Positions 1 through 7,389 of a DNA stretch of 20,402 nt are shown here, piece after piece (position 1 is the first letter of the stretch; each line of letters starts with the position of its first letter). Source of the DNA: CAZIUL01 sp964542475 (GTDB lineage Bacteria > Planctomycetota > B15-G4 > CAYZWU01); NCBI GenBank assembly GCA_964542475.1, contig CAZIUL010000071.1, positions 1 through 20,402 on the forward strand, in the 5' to 3' direction. Both the position numbers and the translations under genes were made by a program. A model generated the notes under the pieces. It was not told the DNA's origin, ran no database searches, and saw only the letters and a program-made list of their open reading frames with translations.

Positions 1-223
1 ATTTGGAGTCCATACCAATGGCAAAATGCCAGAATAAAATGTCAACTTCCGAAGTCCCGGAAATGTCTCCGCCGATCTTGAGATCCGGTTCCAGCTCCGC
101 TTCGTACTCAACACAAAGAGGGGCGCTCACTGTGTTCACATTGGTTGATGAGCAGCCGACGAACACGAAAAACACGCATGCAAAAAGCACCGGAAAAAAA
201 GCTGACGTTTTTACCTTCCTCAT
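1..223 (-). CDS. Partial secreted lipoprotein of unknown function (N-terminal 74 residues)
   Basis: The leftward frame starts at ATG 223-221 and runs off the window edge without a stop. An AAGGAGA ribosome binding site lies at 231-237, eight bases upstream. The protein opens with a basic n-region (MRKVK), a hydrophobic stretch and the lipobox FVGC at residues 21-24, so it should be exported and lipidated at Cys24. The mature part begins SSTNVNTVSAPLCVEYEAEL and contains a short aromatic segment (ILFWHF). I do not recognise the family. The rightward open frame over the same bases is an antisense shadow. The function cannot be judged because the C-terminal part is missing. Confidence 0.8.
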   Translation of the reverse strand, partial: MRKVKTSAFFPVLFACVFFVFVGCSSTNVNTVSAPLCVEYEAELEPDLKIGGDISGTSEVDILFWHFAIGMDSK

Positions 224-570
224 ACTGATCTCTCCTTACAAAAAGACTCTACATACCAAAACGGGTCCGAGACAAGGGATTGTTCCAAACCCAAACAGGT
301 TCAAAAACCAATGAACATATAAAACATACAAACGAGTTCATTTTTTCACAAACAAATATAAGTGAAGCAGGTTGTCAAGTTGAAAAAATCAACTCTTCGT
401 CAATTTTTGTTCTAAACATTTGTCCTTACGGGTTATTGAATGAGGAAAGAGCTTGAAAAAGCCGTTCGTTAGCCTTGACAAGCAATTTCAATTTTCGTCA
501 GATTTATTTAGATATATGAATATGGAATAACAAAAACAGTGCAATGCATAAAATAGGGTAAATGTAAATA
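224..570. other. AT-rich intergenic gap between divergent genes
   Basis: There is no gene in this 347-base stretch. It separates the leftward lipoprotein from rightward map and must hold both promoters. Visible items are a TTGACA hexamer at 475-480 (possible -35 for map, without a convincing -10 at 17 bases) and a perfect 6-bp hairpin AGTTGA-AAAAA-TCAACT at 378-394. A TTGACA on the minus strand lies next to the hairpin, around 373-378. The base composition is far more AT-rich than the flanking genes. Confidence 0.6.
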
Positions 571-1473
571 TTGCAGCTCTACACATCAAAAGAAGACATT
601 TCGAAGTTCCGCAAGGCTGGAAAGATCGCGGCCCTTGCGCGTGAGTTCGGTATCGAGCTGATCAAACCGGGTGTTTCCCTTCTGGATGTCTCAATGGCTG
701 TGGAGGAGGAGATTAAAAGGCTCGGCGGCGATCTCGCATTCCCTGCACAGATCTCACTCAACAACGTGGCTGCGCACTACTGCGCCTCGCCTGAAGACTG
801 CCTTTGCTTCAGCGAAGGCGACGTTGCCAAGCTGGATGTCGGCGTCCACGTGGACGGTTACGTGGGCGATACCGCCGCCACAAAGGACCTCGGGGGACCG
901 CCCCTGCTCATGGAAGCATCGCGGCAGGCGCTGGAGAACGCCATCAAGATCATCGCGCCGGGCGTGCTGTTGAGCGAGGTGGGCAACGCGATCAACTCGA
1001 CGATCGTGAGCATGGGCTACAAACCCGTGACAAACCTGACAGGACACGCTGTCGGTATCTACTCGGTTCACGGATCGCCCCAGATTCCGAACGTGCCGGA
1101 CAGATCCAAGACACGGTTCGAAAAGGGACAGGTTCTCGCCATAGAACCGTTCGCAACAACAGGAAAAGGTGTCGTGCGCGAAAAGGGCACCCCGGAAATC
1201 TTCAGCGTCATGGGAAAGCTCAAGCTCAAGAGAGGCATGGACCAGGGAGTGTTAGATGCTGTGGCCGCGTACAACGGCCTTCCATTCGGAAGGAGGAACC
1301 TCGCCCAGCGGTTTGTTCTCGACAAAGTGAACGCCACCATCGGCAAGCTGCTGAAAAACGGCGCTCTCCACGGTTACGCGCCGCTTGCAGAAGCTGATAA
1401 CGTTGTAATCAGCCAGGCGGAACACACGGTTTATATCGGGGACGAGTTGGAAATACTCACACTGCCGGATTGA
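571..1473 (+). CDS. map: Type II methionyl aminopeptidase (archaeal/eukaryal class)
   Basis: This cytoplasmic metalloprotease removes the initiator Met from new proteins. It has 300 residues, the size of archaeal MetAP-II. The motif FPAQISLNNVAAHY (residues 58-70) is typical of type II enzymes. The five metal ligands of the pita-bread fold are all present: D89 and D100 in DVGVHVDGYVGDTA, H159 in TGHAVG, E192 in AIEPFA and E284 in QAEHTV. The helical type II insertion lies between E192 and E284 (about residues 205-265). The start is TTG at 571; the nearest in-frame ATG upstream (562) is followed at once by TAA. Only a weak GGG (556-558) serves as ribosome binding site. The 3' end overlaps the convergent gene by 17 bases. 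Most bacteria carry type I MetAP, so a type II enzyme in a bacterial context is notable. Confidence 0.95.
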   Translation: MQLYTSKEDISKFRKAGKIAALAREFGIELIKPGVSLLDVSMAVEEEIKRLGGDLAFPAQISLNNVAAHYCASPEDCLCFSEGDVAKLDVGVHVDGYVGDTAATKDLGGPPLLMEASRQALENAIKIIAPGVLLSEVGNAINSTIVSMGYKPVTNLTGHAVGIYSVHGSPQIPNVPDRSKTRFEKGQVLAIEPFATTGKGVVREKGTPEIFSVMGKLKLKRGMDQGVLDAVAAYNGLPFGRRNLAQRFVLDKVNATIGKLLKNGALHGYAPLAEADNVVISQAEHTVYIGDELEILTLPD

Positions 1474-2671
1474 TTTTTCGATGCCCCATTTCCAGCATAA
1501 GCGCATCAGCGAGAAACTTGGCTGCCCAGTTGGGATAGCCATACCTGATGTAAGGCCCTGAGATCGGCCACGAACCCGGCACAGCGCCGCGTATTCCGGG
1601 ATTGTTCGAGTAAATGTTCTGACAGTGCATAATCTGGCGGTTTATCCTGCTGGCCGCTGCCAGGTACCTGCCTGTGACAGCCCCCCCGTCTTTTTGCGAA
1701 CGTTGCCGCGCACGCGCCAGCTTTATCCAGATGATGGACATCTGCGCGTTTCCGGTAAGGCATGAAAACCCCTCGACAGGACAAAGCGCCTCATCGTACT
1801 GGCCCGGCAAAAAGCCCCTGCTTTCGAAATCTTTCAACAGCGAAAAAGCAAGCTTCTCAGCGCTGTCGATGTATCTGCCTTCATTCAAGGCGAGCCCGCA
1901 TTCCAGCAGCCCCCTTGCAGCGTATGCCAGCGTGTGTGTGTACGGGGTCCCTTCAAAATCAAGCGTGTTGTGGCGGAACCACCCGTTGTCCTCCTGGAGG
2001 CCGAGCACAAAATCAAGATTGGCCCTGCCCGATTTTACGAAAGCGTCCTCCCCGCTGATAAACCCTGTCTCCACGAGCGGCCAGGCAACGCGCGTGTGGT
2101 AGGCATGAACTCTGTCCGAGTATGAAAACCGCCTCCAGGCCCCGTCATCATCCTGCACGTCAACAAGCCACCTGCCGCATCGGACGCATGCATCAAGGCA
2201 GCGTTCATCCCCCGAACGCCTGTAGATCTCCAAAAGACCGATCAGTATCTGTCCCGTGTTGAACACGACCGGCCCTCTTCCCTGGTCCAGATGCCCGCCG
2301 GGAAAACCGCCTTCATCGAACTGAAGCCCCATGAGCCAGTCACCCAGGTCAAAAGCCATCTCCCGGAAAAAATGATCCCTTGAAAAGTCGCTGTACTGAA
2401 AAAGCGTGGGAATTATGTACCCCGTGGTCTCAGGATATGCTGAAACGAAACCCTGCCTGAAGGTGTAGCGCGCAGCCACTCCCTCGCATCCGCAAGCAGC
2501 GTGCGCCCGCCTGATCCAGTCCACCGCCCAATGAAGGTGCTCCTCCGGTGTCCCGTGAAAAAGAGCACCGCGATGCGGACGCCTCCTTCGCACAAATGCC
2601 CATGCATTGGAAGGCTGATAAACGCGGTGATGCGCCAGATCAAGAAGCTGTTTCGCAACAGATTTCAGCAT
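1457..2671 (-). CDS. (alpha/alpha)-toroid protein, six-hairpin glycosidase-like
   Basis: This is a 404-residue protein with no signal peptide, so probably cytoplasmic. It is built of repeated helical hairpins with Gly/Asp-Gly turns (GFPGG, DDGAW, DNGWFRH). These are typical of the (alpha/alpha)6 barrel seen in six-hairpin glycosidases, epimerases and terpenoid-cyclase-like folds. Paired motifs such as FNTGQILIGLLEIYR and TLAYAARGLLECG look like inner-helix repeats. Related proteins occur in polysaccharide gene clusters, but their activity is generally not defined, and I cannot name a catalytic residue. The start at ATG 2671 follows AAGGG at about ten bases. It is the last gene of the leftward set behind two DUF2961 genes, which supports a role in glycan or glycoconjugate handling. 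Confidence 0.75.
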   Translation of the reverse strand: MLKSVAKQLLDLAHHRVYQPSNAWAFVRRRRPHRGALFHGTPEEHLHWAVDWIRRAHAACGCEGVAARYTFRQGFVSAYPETTGYIIPTLFQYSDFSRDHFFREMAFDLGDWLMGLQFDEGGFPGGHLDQGRGPVVFNTGQILIGLLEIYRRSGDERCLDACVRCGRWLVDVQDDDGAWRRFSYSDRVHAYHTRVAWPLVETGFISGEDAFVKSGRANLDFVLGLQEDNGWFRHNTLDFEGTPYTHTLAYAARGLLECGLALNEGRYIDSAEKLAFSLLKDFESRGFLPGQYDEALCPVEGFSCLTGNAQMSIIWIKLARARQRSQKDGGAVTGRYLAAASRINRQIMHCQNIYSNNPGIRGAVPGSWPISGPYIRYGYPNWAAKFLADALMLEMGHRKINPAV

Positions 2672-2701
2672 GATGTTTCAACCCTTAAGATCTCTTGTCG
2701 A

Positions 2702-2733
2702 ACCTGCCTGACCTGTCGGACCTGCCTGACCTG
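2702..2733. repeat. Short direct repeat, two 14-bp units
   Basis: The unit ACCTGCCTGACCTG occurs at 2702-2715 and again, identical, at 2720-2733, with TCGG between. Runs of this CCTGNCNGACCTG type are common as spacer filler in some GC-rich environmental bacteria. It lies in the gap between two leftward genes. Confidence 0.8.
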
Positions 2734-2738
2734 AACCT

Positions 2739-2780
2739 TTAATCCGCTTATTTCATACTCTTATGCTGCGGCCCGCAAAC
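2739..2780. repeat. Second, single-arm copy of the 11238-11418 element
   Basis: Bases 2739-2762 match the reverse complement of 11395-11418 at 23 of 24 positions. The full 42 bases match the left arm at 11238-11280 at about 36 positions with one gap. The following core, TGCTGCGGC, is also shared with the left arm. The segment sits directly downstream of the stop of DUF2961 protein B (2787), in the same kind of post-gene position as the full element. Confidence 0.75.
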
Positions 2781-2786
2781 CCGTTT

Positions 2787-4238
2787 TCACGGCAGCGGCC
2801 TGAACAGCATGCAGTCGATATCAAGCATCATCTCCTTTGTGTATTCGTTCGTGCCAAGCGCCTCGAACCGAACAAGGTGCTCGCCTCCCTTCAGCCCGAT
2901 CCTGCCGAAAAAGATTTCGTCGGAACGCTGGAGGTTGAAGCGGCCCACCCCCCCCTCGTCTCTGAAAAAGTCCACTGACTCGCCGACTGTGTCCTCCCCT
3001 ATCTTCAACCGGTAGATGCCGTGTCTTCTCGACCGCGTGAAAAAACCGGAAACCTCGTAAGTACAGTTTTCCGGCACAGTGACGCGGAACTCGGCAACAC
3101 AGCCTATCTTCTCCGGTTTGTAGCGGATAACTGTTTCGCCGTACACATTCAGCTCATCGATCTTCTCCAAGGTCCCCGGAAGAGGCGGCATCTTCTCCCC
3201 CTCGATGGTGAACCGGCGGTCCCCGGAAATCCGATCCGCAGCATGGGGCATTGCGCAGAAAGGAGGCTTCGTTTCTGTCTGGTACCAGTAGGCGACACTG
3301 TAGTACTCGTCGCTCCGTGACAGGCTGTCCCCAACCATCCAGCCGTCCTTGAAGTTCTCGCCAACGTGCTCGAGCACAACCTCGAGCGATCCGGAAAAGC
3401 AGATAGGGTCGCGTATATTAAACTTGTAACACGAGAACTCGCTCCCGCGCATCAGGTCGCCGGCCAGCGGAGTCCCGAAATATTGGCTGCTGAAACCGTT
3501 CTGAAAACCCCACGCGCTTCCGAAAAGATCGTCGAGCCCGGTTCCCTGCACAGCAGGCACTTTCTTTCCGCCTATATAAATCCTCTCGTCGCCGTGACCG
3601 AACCAACCGTCCTCTCCAAGCACCATGGAAAGAACCACTCCCACGTACTTACCTTTTCCCTCGGTGTAAAGCACCTGGTAGTTGGGGCCCCCGCGGACAA
3701 CGACTCCCTGGTTGTAAAGGGCGTGAAACAGGCCGACTCCTCCAGCGGGTGGGCCGGGCTCATAGTCTATCTGGTAGTAGATACGGTTGACAAGACCGGT
3801 CCCCTCGTTGTTCAGAAGCATGAGCGCCCTTTTGCGGAACGGCATGGGAAAATAGCAGGTCAATCCCCGCTTGTTCCCGGTAACAATGGGCGCCGAGTTC
3901 ACATCGTAGTACCGGGCGTGGCCGAGGGCGAAGAAATCTCCCAGCGGGCAGTGCACCGCCGGGTAATCGGAGTCGTCCCAGAGAAACCTGAGAACCATGG
4001 AACGTAAATGCGTCGGGTCGTCCGAATACACCTTTATGAACAACCGTTTAATGGTCCCGCCGCCCTTAATGTCCGCAAGAACCAGGGTCTGACCCGGAAA
4101 AAGCTGGTAGTAGTCGTTGTTCCCTTCCTTCAGGTCGTAGCTGCTGATGCGCTTTATCCCTCCGGACAGGACAGGGAGATCGTCGAGCCCGCCTCCGGAT
4201 AGCACCAGGCTCAGAAATATCAAAAAACAAGCGCTCAT
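2787..4238 (-). CDS. Secreted DUF2961 (GH172-like) protein B, probable inactive paralogue
   Basis: This 483-residue DUF2961 protein has the family landmarks: GQTLVLADIKGGGTIKRLFI near the N-terminus, LRFLWDD, CPLGDFFALGH, a GWFGxGDE block and a SAWGF block. The start is placed at ATG 4238, not the longer 4268, because AAGGAGC (4247-4253) precedes 4238 and the protein then opens with a clean signal peptide (MSACFLIFLSLVLSG). Characterised GH172 enzymes act on D-fructose- or D-arabinose-type furanosides using two glutamates (E270 and E291 in the Bifidobacterium enzyme, as I recall). Here the equivalent positions, 21 residues apart, are H215 (GWFGHGDE) and D236 (GTGLDDLF). Paralogue A, just upstream, keeps both Glu. 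B may bind glycan without cleaving it, or may partner A. Confidence 0.85.
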   Translation of the reverse strand: MSACFLIFLSLVLSGGGLDDLPVLSGGIKRISSYDLKEGNNDYYQLFPGQTLVLADIKGGGTIKRLFIKVYSDDPTHLRSMVLRFLWDDSDYPAVHCPLGDFFALGHARYYDVNSAPIVTGNKRGLTCYFPMPFRKRALMLLNNEGTGLVNRIYYQIDYEPGPPAGGVGLFHALYNQGVVVRGGPNYQVLYTEGKGKYVGVVLSMVLGEDGWFGHGDERIYIGGKKVPAVQGTGLDDLFGSAWGFQNGFSSQYFGTPLAGDLMRGSEFSCYKFNIRDPICFSGSLEVVLEHVGENFKDGWMVGDSLSRSDEYYSVAYWYQTETKPPFCAMPHAADRISGDRRFTIEGEKMPPLPGTLEKIDELNVYGETVIRYKPEKIGCVAEFRVTVPENCTYEVSGFFTRSRRHGIYRLKIGEDTVGESVDFFRDEGGVGRFNLQRSDEIFFGRIGLKGGEHLVRFEALGTNEYTKEMMLDIDCMLFRPLP

Positions 4239-4362
4239 CTCTTTTTGCTCCTTATTCGAAAAACACAAGAATCAATACGCAGTGCATGGGGTGTGTGAAT
4301 GTGCTTGCCGGGGCTTTGGTGTTTCATTTCGGAACGTGCCGTTCTATCTTTGAAAGAATGTG

Positions 4363-4371
4363 ATTATGACA
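4363..4371 (-). promoter_or_regulatory. Possible extended -10 element for DUF2961 protein B
   Basis: On the minus strand the sequence TGTCATAAT fits an extended -10 box (TGn followed by CATAAT), about 125 bases upstream of the start at 4238. No good -35 is visible. It would allow B to be transcribed separately from A. This rests on the motif alone. Confidence 0.25.
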
Positions 4372-4421
4372 CATAAACGCACGAAGTTATTCCGTGCCCG
4401 CTCCTGCTGATGTCTGATGCG

Positions 4422-4454
4422 TGATGCCGCGGGCTTTTCTGAGTTGCGGCATCA
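4422..4454. other. Hairpin overlapping the stop of DUF2961 protein A
   Basis: TGATGCCGC at 4422-4430 pairs perfectly with GCGGCATCA at 4446-4454 across a 15-base loop. The right arm includes the stop codon of the 4452-6053 gene. No T-run follows in the leftward direction, so it is more likely an mRNA-stability or processing hairpin than an intrinsic terminator. Confidence 0.45.
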
Positions 4455-6053
4455 GTTGTAGAGTATCATTTCCTTTTGCCAGTCTTTCTCCTTGTCCCAG
4501 GCGTACTGCTCCACCCTTGGTCTGCGCTCCCTGATTCTGATCGTGTCGACACCGATCCAGTGCTTCGAGGACAAGGGGTTCTTGCCGGTGCAGACCATGC
4601 GTAACAGGTGCTCACCCTTTCCGGGCCAGAAATCGAGAAGCGGAAACTCCTCGACCCCGGTCTCGGCCGTATAGAGGTCAAGTCCTGACCTGATCTTCTT
4701 TCCATCGAGAAAAACGTCGTAGATCCCATAGTCGTAAGAGGTGGTCAGTTCCAGAACCAGCCGCACCGGCCTTTGCCGCTCTATTCGAAAAGGGATCTCG
4801 ATCCATGCGTCATCCACGGATGGCGGTTTGTAAAAAAGCTGCGAAAACCCTGACCAGCCTTCGCCTTTCTGGACATGGGCTTTTCCCGCCCCGTGAAACC
4901 GCTCGTCCACAAAGCCCTCTCCAGGGATCTTCACATCGATTTCAGGAAGCATGCGCTCTGCACAGGAAGGTATCCGCGGAAACGGTTTGGGCTCCCCCGC
5001 CTGGTACCAAAAAGCAACGCTCGAATAGTCGTCCTCGCGTTCGTTCCAGCTGATGCTCTTGTGATCCGGGTTCTCGTCGATCGAAATCCAGCCGTGGTGT
5101 TCGATGGCCACGCGGATGCGTTCCTGAAAGACAACAGGATCCGCGAGGTGCCACCGATAGGCGCAGGTCTTTCCGCCAAGCACGTGGCCTCCATCGGTGT
5201 ACGGCACCCCGAAGAACGGGAAGCACCGCTCCCGGAGCCCCCAGGCGCTCAAAAAATAATCCTCTGTTCCGGTTCCCCAGATGGAGGGCTCCTCGTCATC
5301 GTCTATCATGATCTTTTCATCCCCTTCCCCGAACCAGCCGGGGCTCCTGGACCGCACGCACAAAACCGTACCCACGTAATGGCCGCGTCCCTCGCCCTCG
5401 AAAATCACGTAGTCATGCCCGCTCTTGGCAGGGTACTCCTGGCGATACCTTGCATGGAAGTACGGCACATCGTTCCGGCCAAGCCGCTCCTTCTCGATCC
5501 AATCGATGTTGTAGTAGAGGAGCGCTATCTCCTTCTCGCTGTCGTTTTCGATCTCGATCCGCGCCGACTCCTCGAACGGCATCGGCCAGAAGCAGTTGTA
5601 GGAGGCCCCGTTTTCCACCTGCACGGGAAGGCTGTCCACTTCCATGCGCATGCCGAAACCGCTCGCGAAAAAATCGCCCACAGGCGCTTCCACCGCAGGT
5701 TCCTCCCTCCCGTCCCAGAACATGCGAAGAACCATCTCCTTGTGGCTTGCCGCCCCGTCGCGGGCCCAGGCATGTGGTTCGGGGCCAAGGAAAGTCATCC
5801 AGATGTGGGTGATCACGCCCGGGCCCTCCAGGTCTGCCAGCACATGCGTCTCCCCCGGCTTTATGCGGAAGTTGTCCCGGTTGCTGTCCGGATCCGGCTG
5901 CCCGCCCGGAAGCTTCCTTGTTGATGTCGCCCTGCGGCTCCGCCCGTCCTCGAGCTTCAAAAGCCCATACATGCCCGAATCGACGCGGCACAGGCACCCG
6001 CAAACAAGAAGCGCCAAAAAAGCGGATACAAAGATCGCGCGGCTCTTTTTCAT
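4452..6053 (-). CDS. Secreted DUF2961/GH172-family lipoprotein A, probable glycoside hydrolase
   Basis: This is a 533-residue protein. The N-terminus (MKKSRAIFVSAFLALLVCGC) is a lipoprotein signal with a lipobox Cys at 20 or 22. The DUF2961 core follows: FRIKPGETHVLADLEGPGVI (62-81), MVLRMFWDG, APVGDFFASGFG, and the active-site block GWFGEGDEKIMI and WGTGTEDYF. E243 and E264 sit 21 residues apart, the spacing of the catalytic pair recalled for the founding GH172 alpha-D-fructofuranosidase/difructose-anhydride synthase. The C-terminal third (about 400-510) looks like a jelly-roll domain (LVLELTTSYDYGIYDVFLDG). The likely job is cleaving or transferring furanosyl residues outside the cytoplasm; the exact sugar is unknown. 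It lies 29 bases behind the FAD oxidoreductase stop, so is probably co-transcribed. AAGGAT (6061-6066) is the likely ribosome binding site. Confidence 0.9.
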   Translation of the reverse strand: MKKSRAIFVSAFLALLVCGCLCRVDSGMYGLLKLEDGRSRRATSTRKLPGGQPDPDSNRDNFRIKPGETHVLADLEGPGVITHIWMTFLGPEPHAWARDGAASHKEMVLRMFWDGREEPAVEAPVGDFFASGFGMRMEVDSLPVQVENGASYNCFWPMPFEESARIEIENDSEKEIALLYYNIDWIEKERLGRNDVPYFHARYRQEYPAKSGHDYVIFEGEGRGHYVGTVLCVRSRSPGWFGEGDEKIMIDDDEEPSIWGTGTEDYFLSAWGLRERCFPFFGVPYTDGGHVLGGKTCAYRWHLADPVVFQERIRVAIEHHGWISIDENPDHKSISWNEREDDYSSVAFWYQAGEPKPFPRIPSCAERMLPEIDVKIPGEGFVDERFHGAGKAHVQKGEGWSGFSQLFYKPPSVDDAWIEIPFRIERQRPVRLVLELTTSYDYGIYDVFLDGKKIRSGLDLYTAETGVEEFPLLDFWPGKGEHLLRMVCTGKNPLSSKHWIGVDTIRIRERRPRVEQYAWDKEKDWQKEMILYN

Positions 6054-6082
6054 TTCTTCTTATCCTTTCGTCATTCACCTGT

Positions 6083-7231
6083 TCATCGAAAAAACCTGGC
6101 CGCCTTGAACGGATCCCTCATAGGGCTTTCGAACGGATTGCCTGTCATCTCACGGGCAATGTACTCCGCGGCGAAAGGAGCGAGCGTGATGCCGTGGCCG
6201 GAAAAGCCCGTTGCGAGGTATAGCCCGTCATGACTGTTGACAGGACCGAGAAGAGGCCGCTCGTCCGGCGTGATCGAACGAAGCCCTGCCCACCCTGATC
6301 TTATTTGGGCATCGTTGAAGCACGGGCACCTGTGGGAAGCCCTGCTTGCGAGCACATCCATGTTCCCTCGTGAAAGCGGGATCTCGTTCCCCTGGGCGGG
6401 CGGTTCCATTTCATCCGTTTCAGCCAGGCTCATGATCAGCCCGTCGCCTTCCGGCCTGAAATAGAACGGGGCGTCCACATCGAGCACAAGAGGCCAATCC
6501 GCGCGCACTCCCTTGACAGGGCCTGTAACGAATATCTGGCGGCGACATGTGCGCACCGGAATTTTGAGCCCGGCTTCCCCTAGCAAAGCTCCTGTCTGCG
6601 GACCGGATGCGAGCACCGTCTTTTCGGCCAGGATCTCTCCCCCGGGCACGGCAACGCCGATGACCCTCCCCTTGCTGAAAAGAAGACGGTTTGCCCGCAC
6701 ATCGAAATCGATCCTCCCTCCGCGGTCCTTGAACGACTTCAGGTACCCCTGCACAACAGCGTGAAAGTCAAGGTAACCGTCGCTCCGGTTGAAGGACGCT
6801 CCCTCGATGTCTCCGGTGTTCAACAGCGGAAAAAGCTTTCCCACCCCGCCCGGCTCCAGATAGCAGGTATCGAGCCCTGACCTCTTCTGAAGCTCCACAT
6901 CCTTTCTCAGCTCGGACGCGCCCGCCTTATCGCTGCGCAGGATAAGATAACCGTGCTTCATGAACGAAGGATCTTCCCCGTACTTCTCCTCGAACGATTC
7001 GTAGATTGAAAAGCCGAAAGCAGCCGCGCGGATCTTGGCCTCGTCCCCGAACTGCTGCCGTATGCCGCCCGCTGACCTGCCCGTTGAGCCTGTCGCGGGC
7101 ATGCTCTCCTTTTCGATGACAAGCACCTTGTTCAAACCGTTCGCTTTCAGCCGTTCGGCAACAGCGATTCCGATGATCCCCGCCCCCACGATAAGCACAT
7201 CCAAAGGCTGCTTCACTTGTTGCCGCTCCAT
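6083..7231 (-). CDS. FAD-dependent oxidoreductase of the DAO family (amine/amino-acid oxidase-like)
   Basis: The product has 382 residues with an N-terminal Rossmann dinucleotide-binding motif, GAGIIG (16-21). VLVIEKE, ending in the ribose-binding acid, follows, then STGRSAGGIRQQFG, which is typical of DAO-fold enzymes (sarcosine, glycine or D-amino acid oxidases and dehydrogenases). The C-terminal TGFSGHGITLAPFAAEYIA is the second FAD-contacting motif of this family. The substrate cannot be read from sequence. ATG 7231 has no clear ribosome binding site; GTG 7216, five codons later, has GGAG nine bases upstream and starts right before the Rossmann strand, so it may be the true start. The longer frame to 7390 would overlap the divergent gene and is unlikely. 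It leads the leftward set of DUF2961 and toroid genes, but a direct functional link is not evident. Confidence 0.88.
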   Translation of the reverse strand: MERQQVKQPLDVLIVGAGIIGIAVAERLKANGLNKVLVIEKESMPATGSTGRSAGGIRQQFGDEAKIRAAAFGFSIYESFEEKYGEDPSFMKHGYLILRSDKAGASELRKDVELQKRSGLDTCYLEPGGVGKLFPLLNTGDIEGASFNRSDGYLDFHAVVQGYLKSFKDRGGRIDFDVRANRLLFSKGRVIGVAVPGGEILAEKTVLASGPQTGALLGEAGLKIPVRTCRRQIFVTGPVKGVRADWPLVLDVDAPFYFRPEGDGLIMSLAETDEMEPPAQGNEIPLSRGNMDVLASRASHRCPCFNDAQIRSGWAGLRSITPDERPLLGPVNSHDGLYLATGFSGHGITLAPFAAEYIAREMTGNPFESPMRDPFKAARFFR

Positions 7232-7329
7232 TCTGCGCCGCGGGAACTTCTGTTTCCTGTGCCTTCCCGGCACACCCGCCGGTAACCGATAATTTGGCAC
7301 AGAAGAAAAAACGTCCTGCACAAAAAGGA

Positions 7330-7356
7330 ATAAAACGTTATCATACCCGAAGTCAA
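7330..7356 (-). promoter_or_regulatory. Possible leftward promoter for the FAD oxidoreductase operon
   Basis: On the minus strand TTGACT (7351-7356) is followed after 15 bases by TTTTAT (7330-7335), in the AT-rich gap between divergent genes. The spacing is short and the -10 is imperfect, so this is only a candidate. Confidence 0.25.
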
Positions 7357-7389
7357 CGTTATTACTATTGATGGAAGATGGATGGTCCA

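Noticed and set aside
4875..5924. A 349-codon rightward open frame antisense to DUF2961 protein A
   Set aside because: It is a shadow of the well-supported leftward gene, produced by high-GC codon bias; it has no motifs and no ribosome binding site.
5413..6078. A 221-codon leftward frame overlapping the N-terminus of DUF2961 protein A
   Set aside because: It is a frame-shifted shadow of the real gene with Arg/Gly-rich, motif-free sequence.
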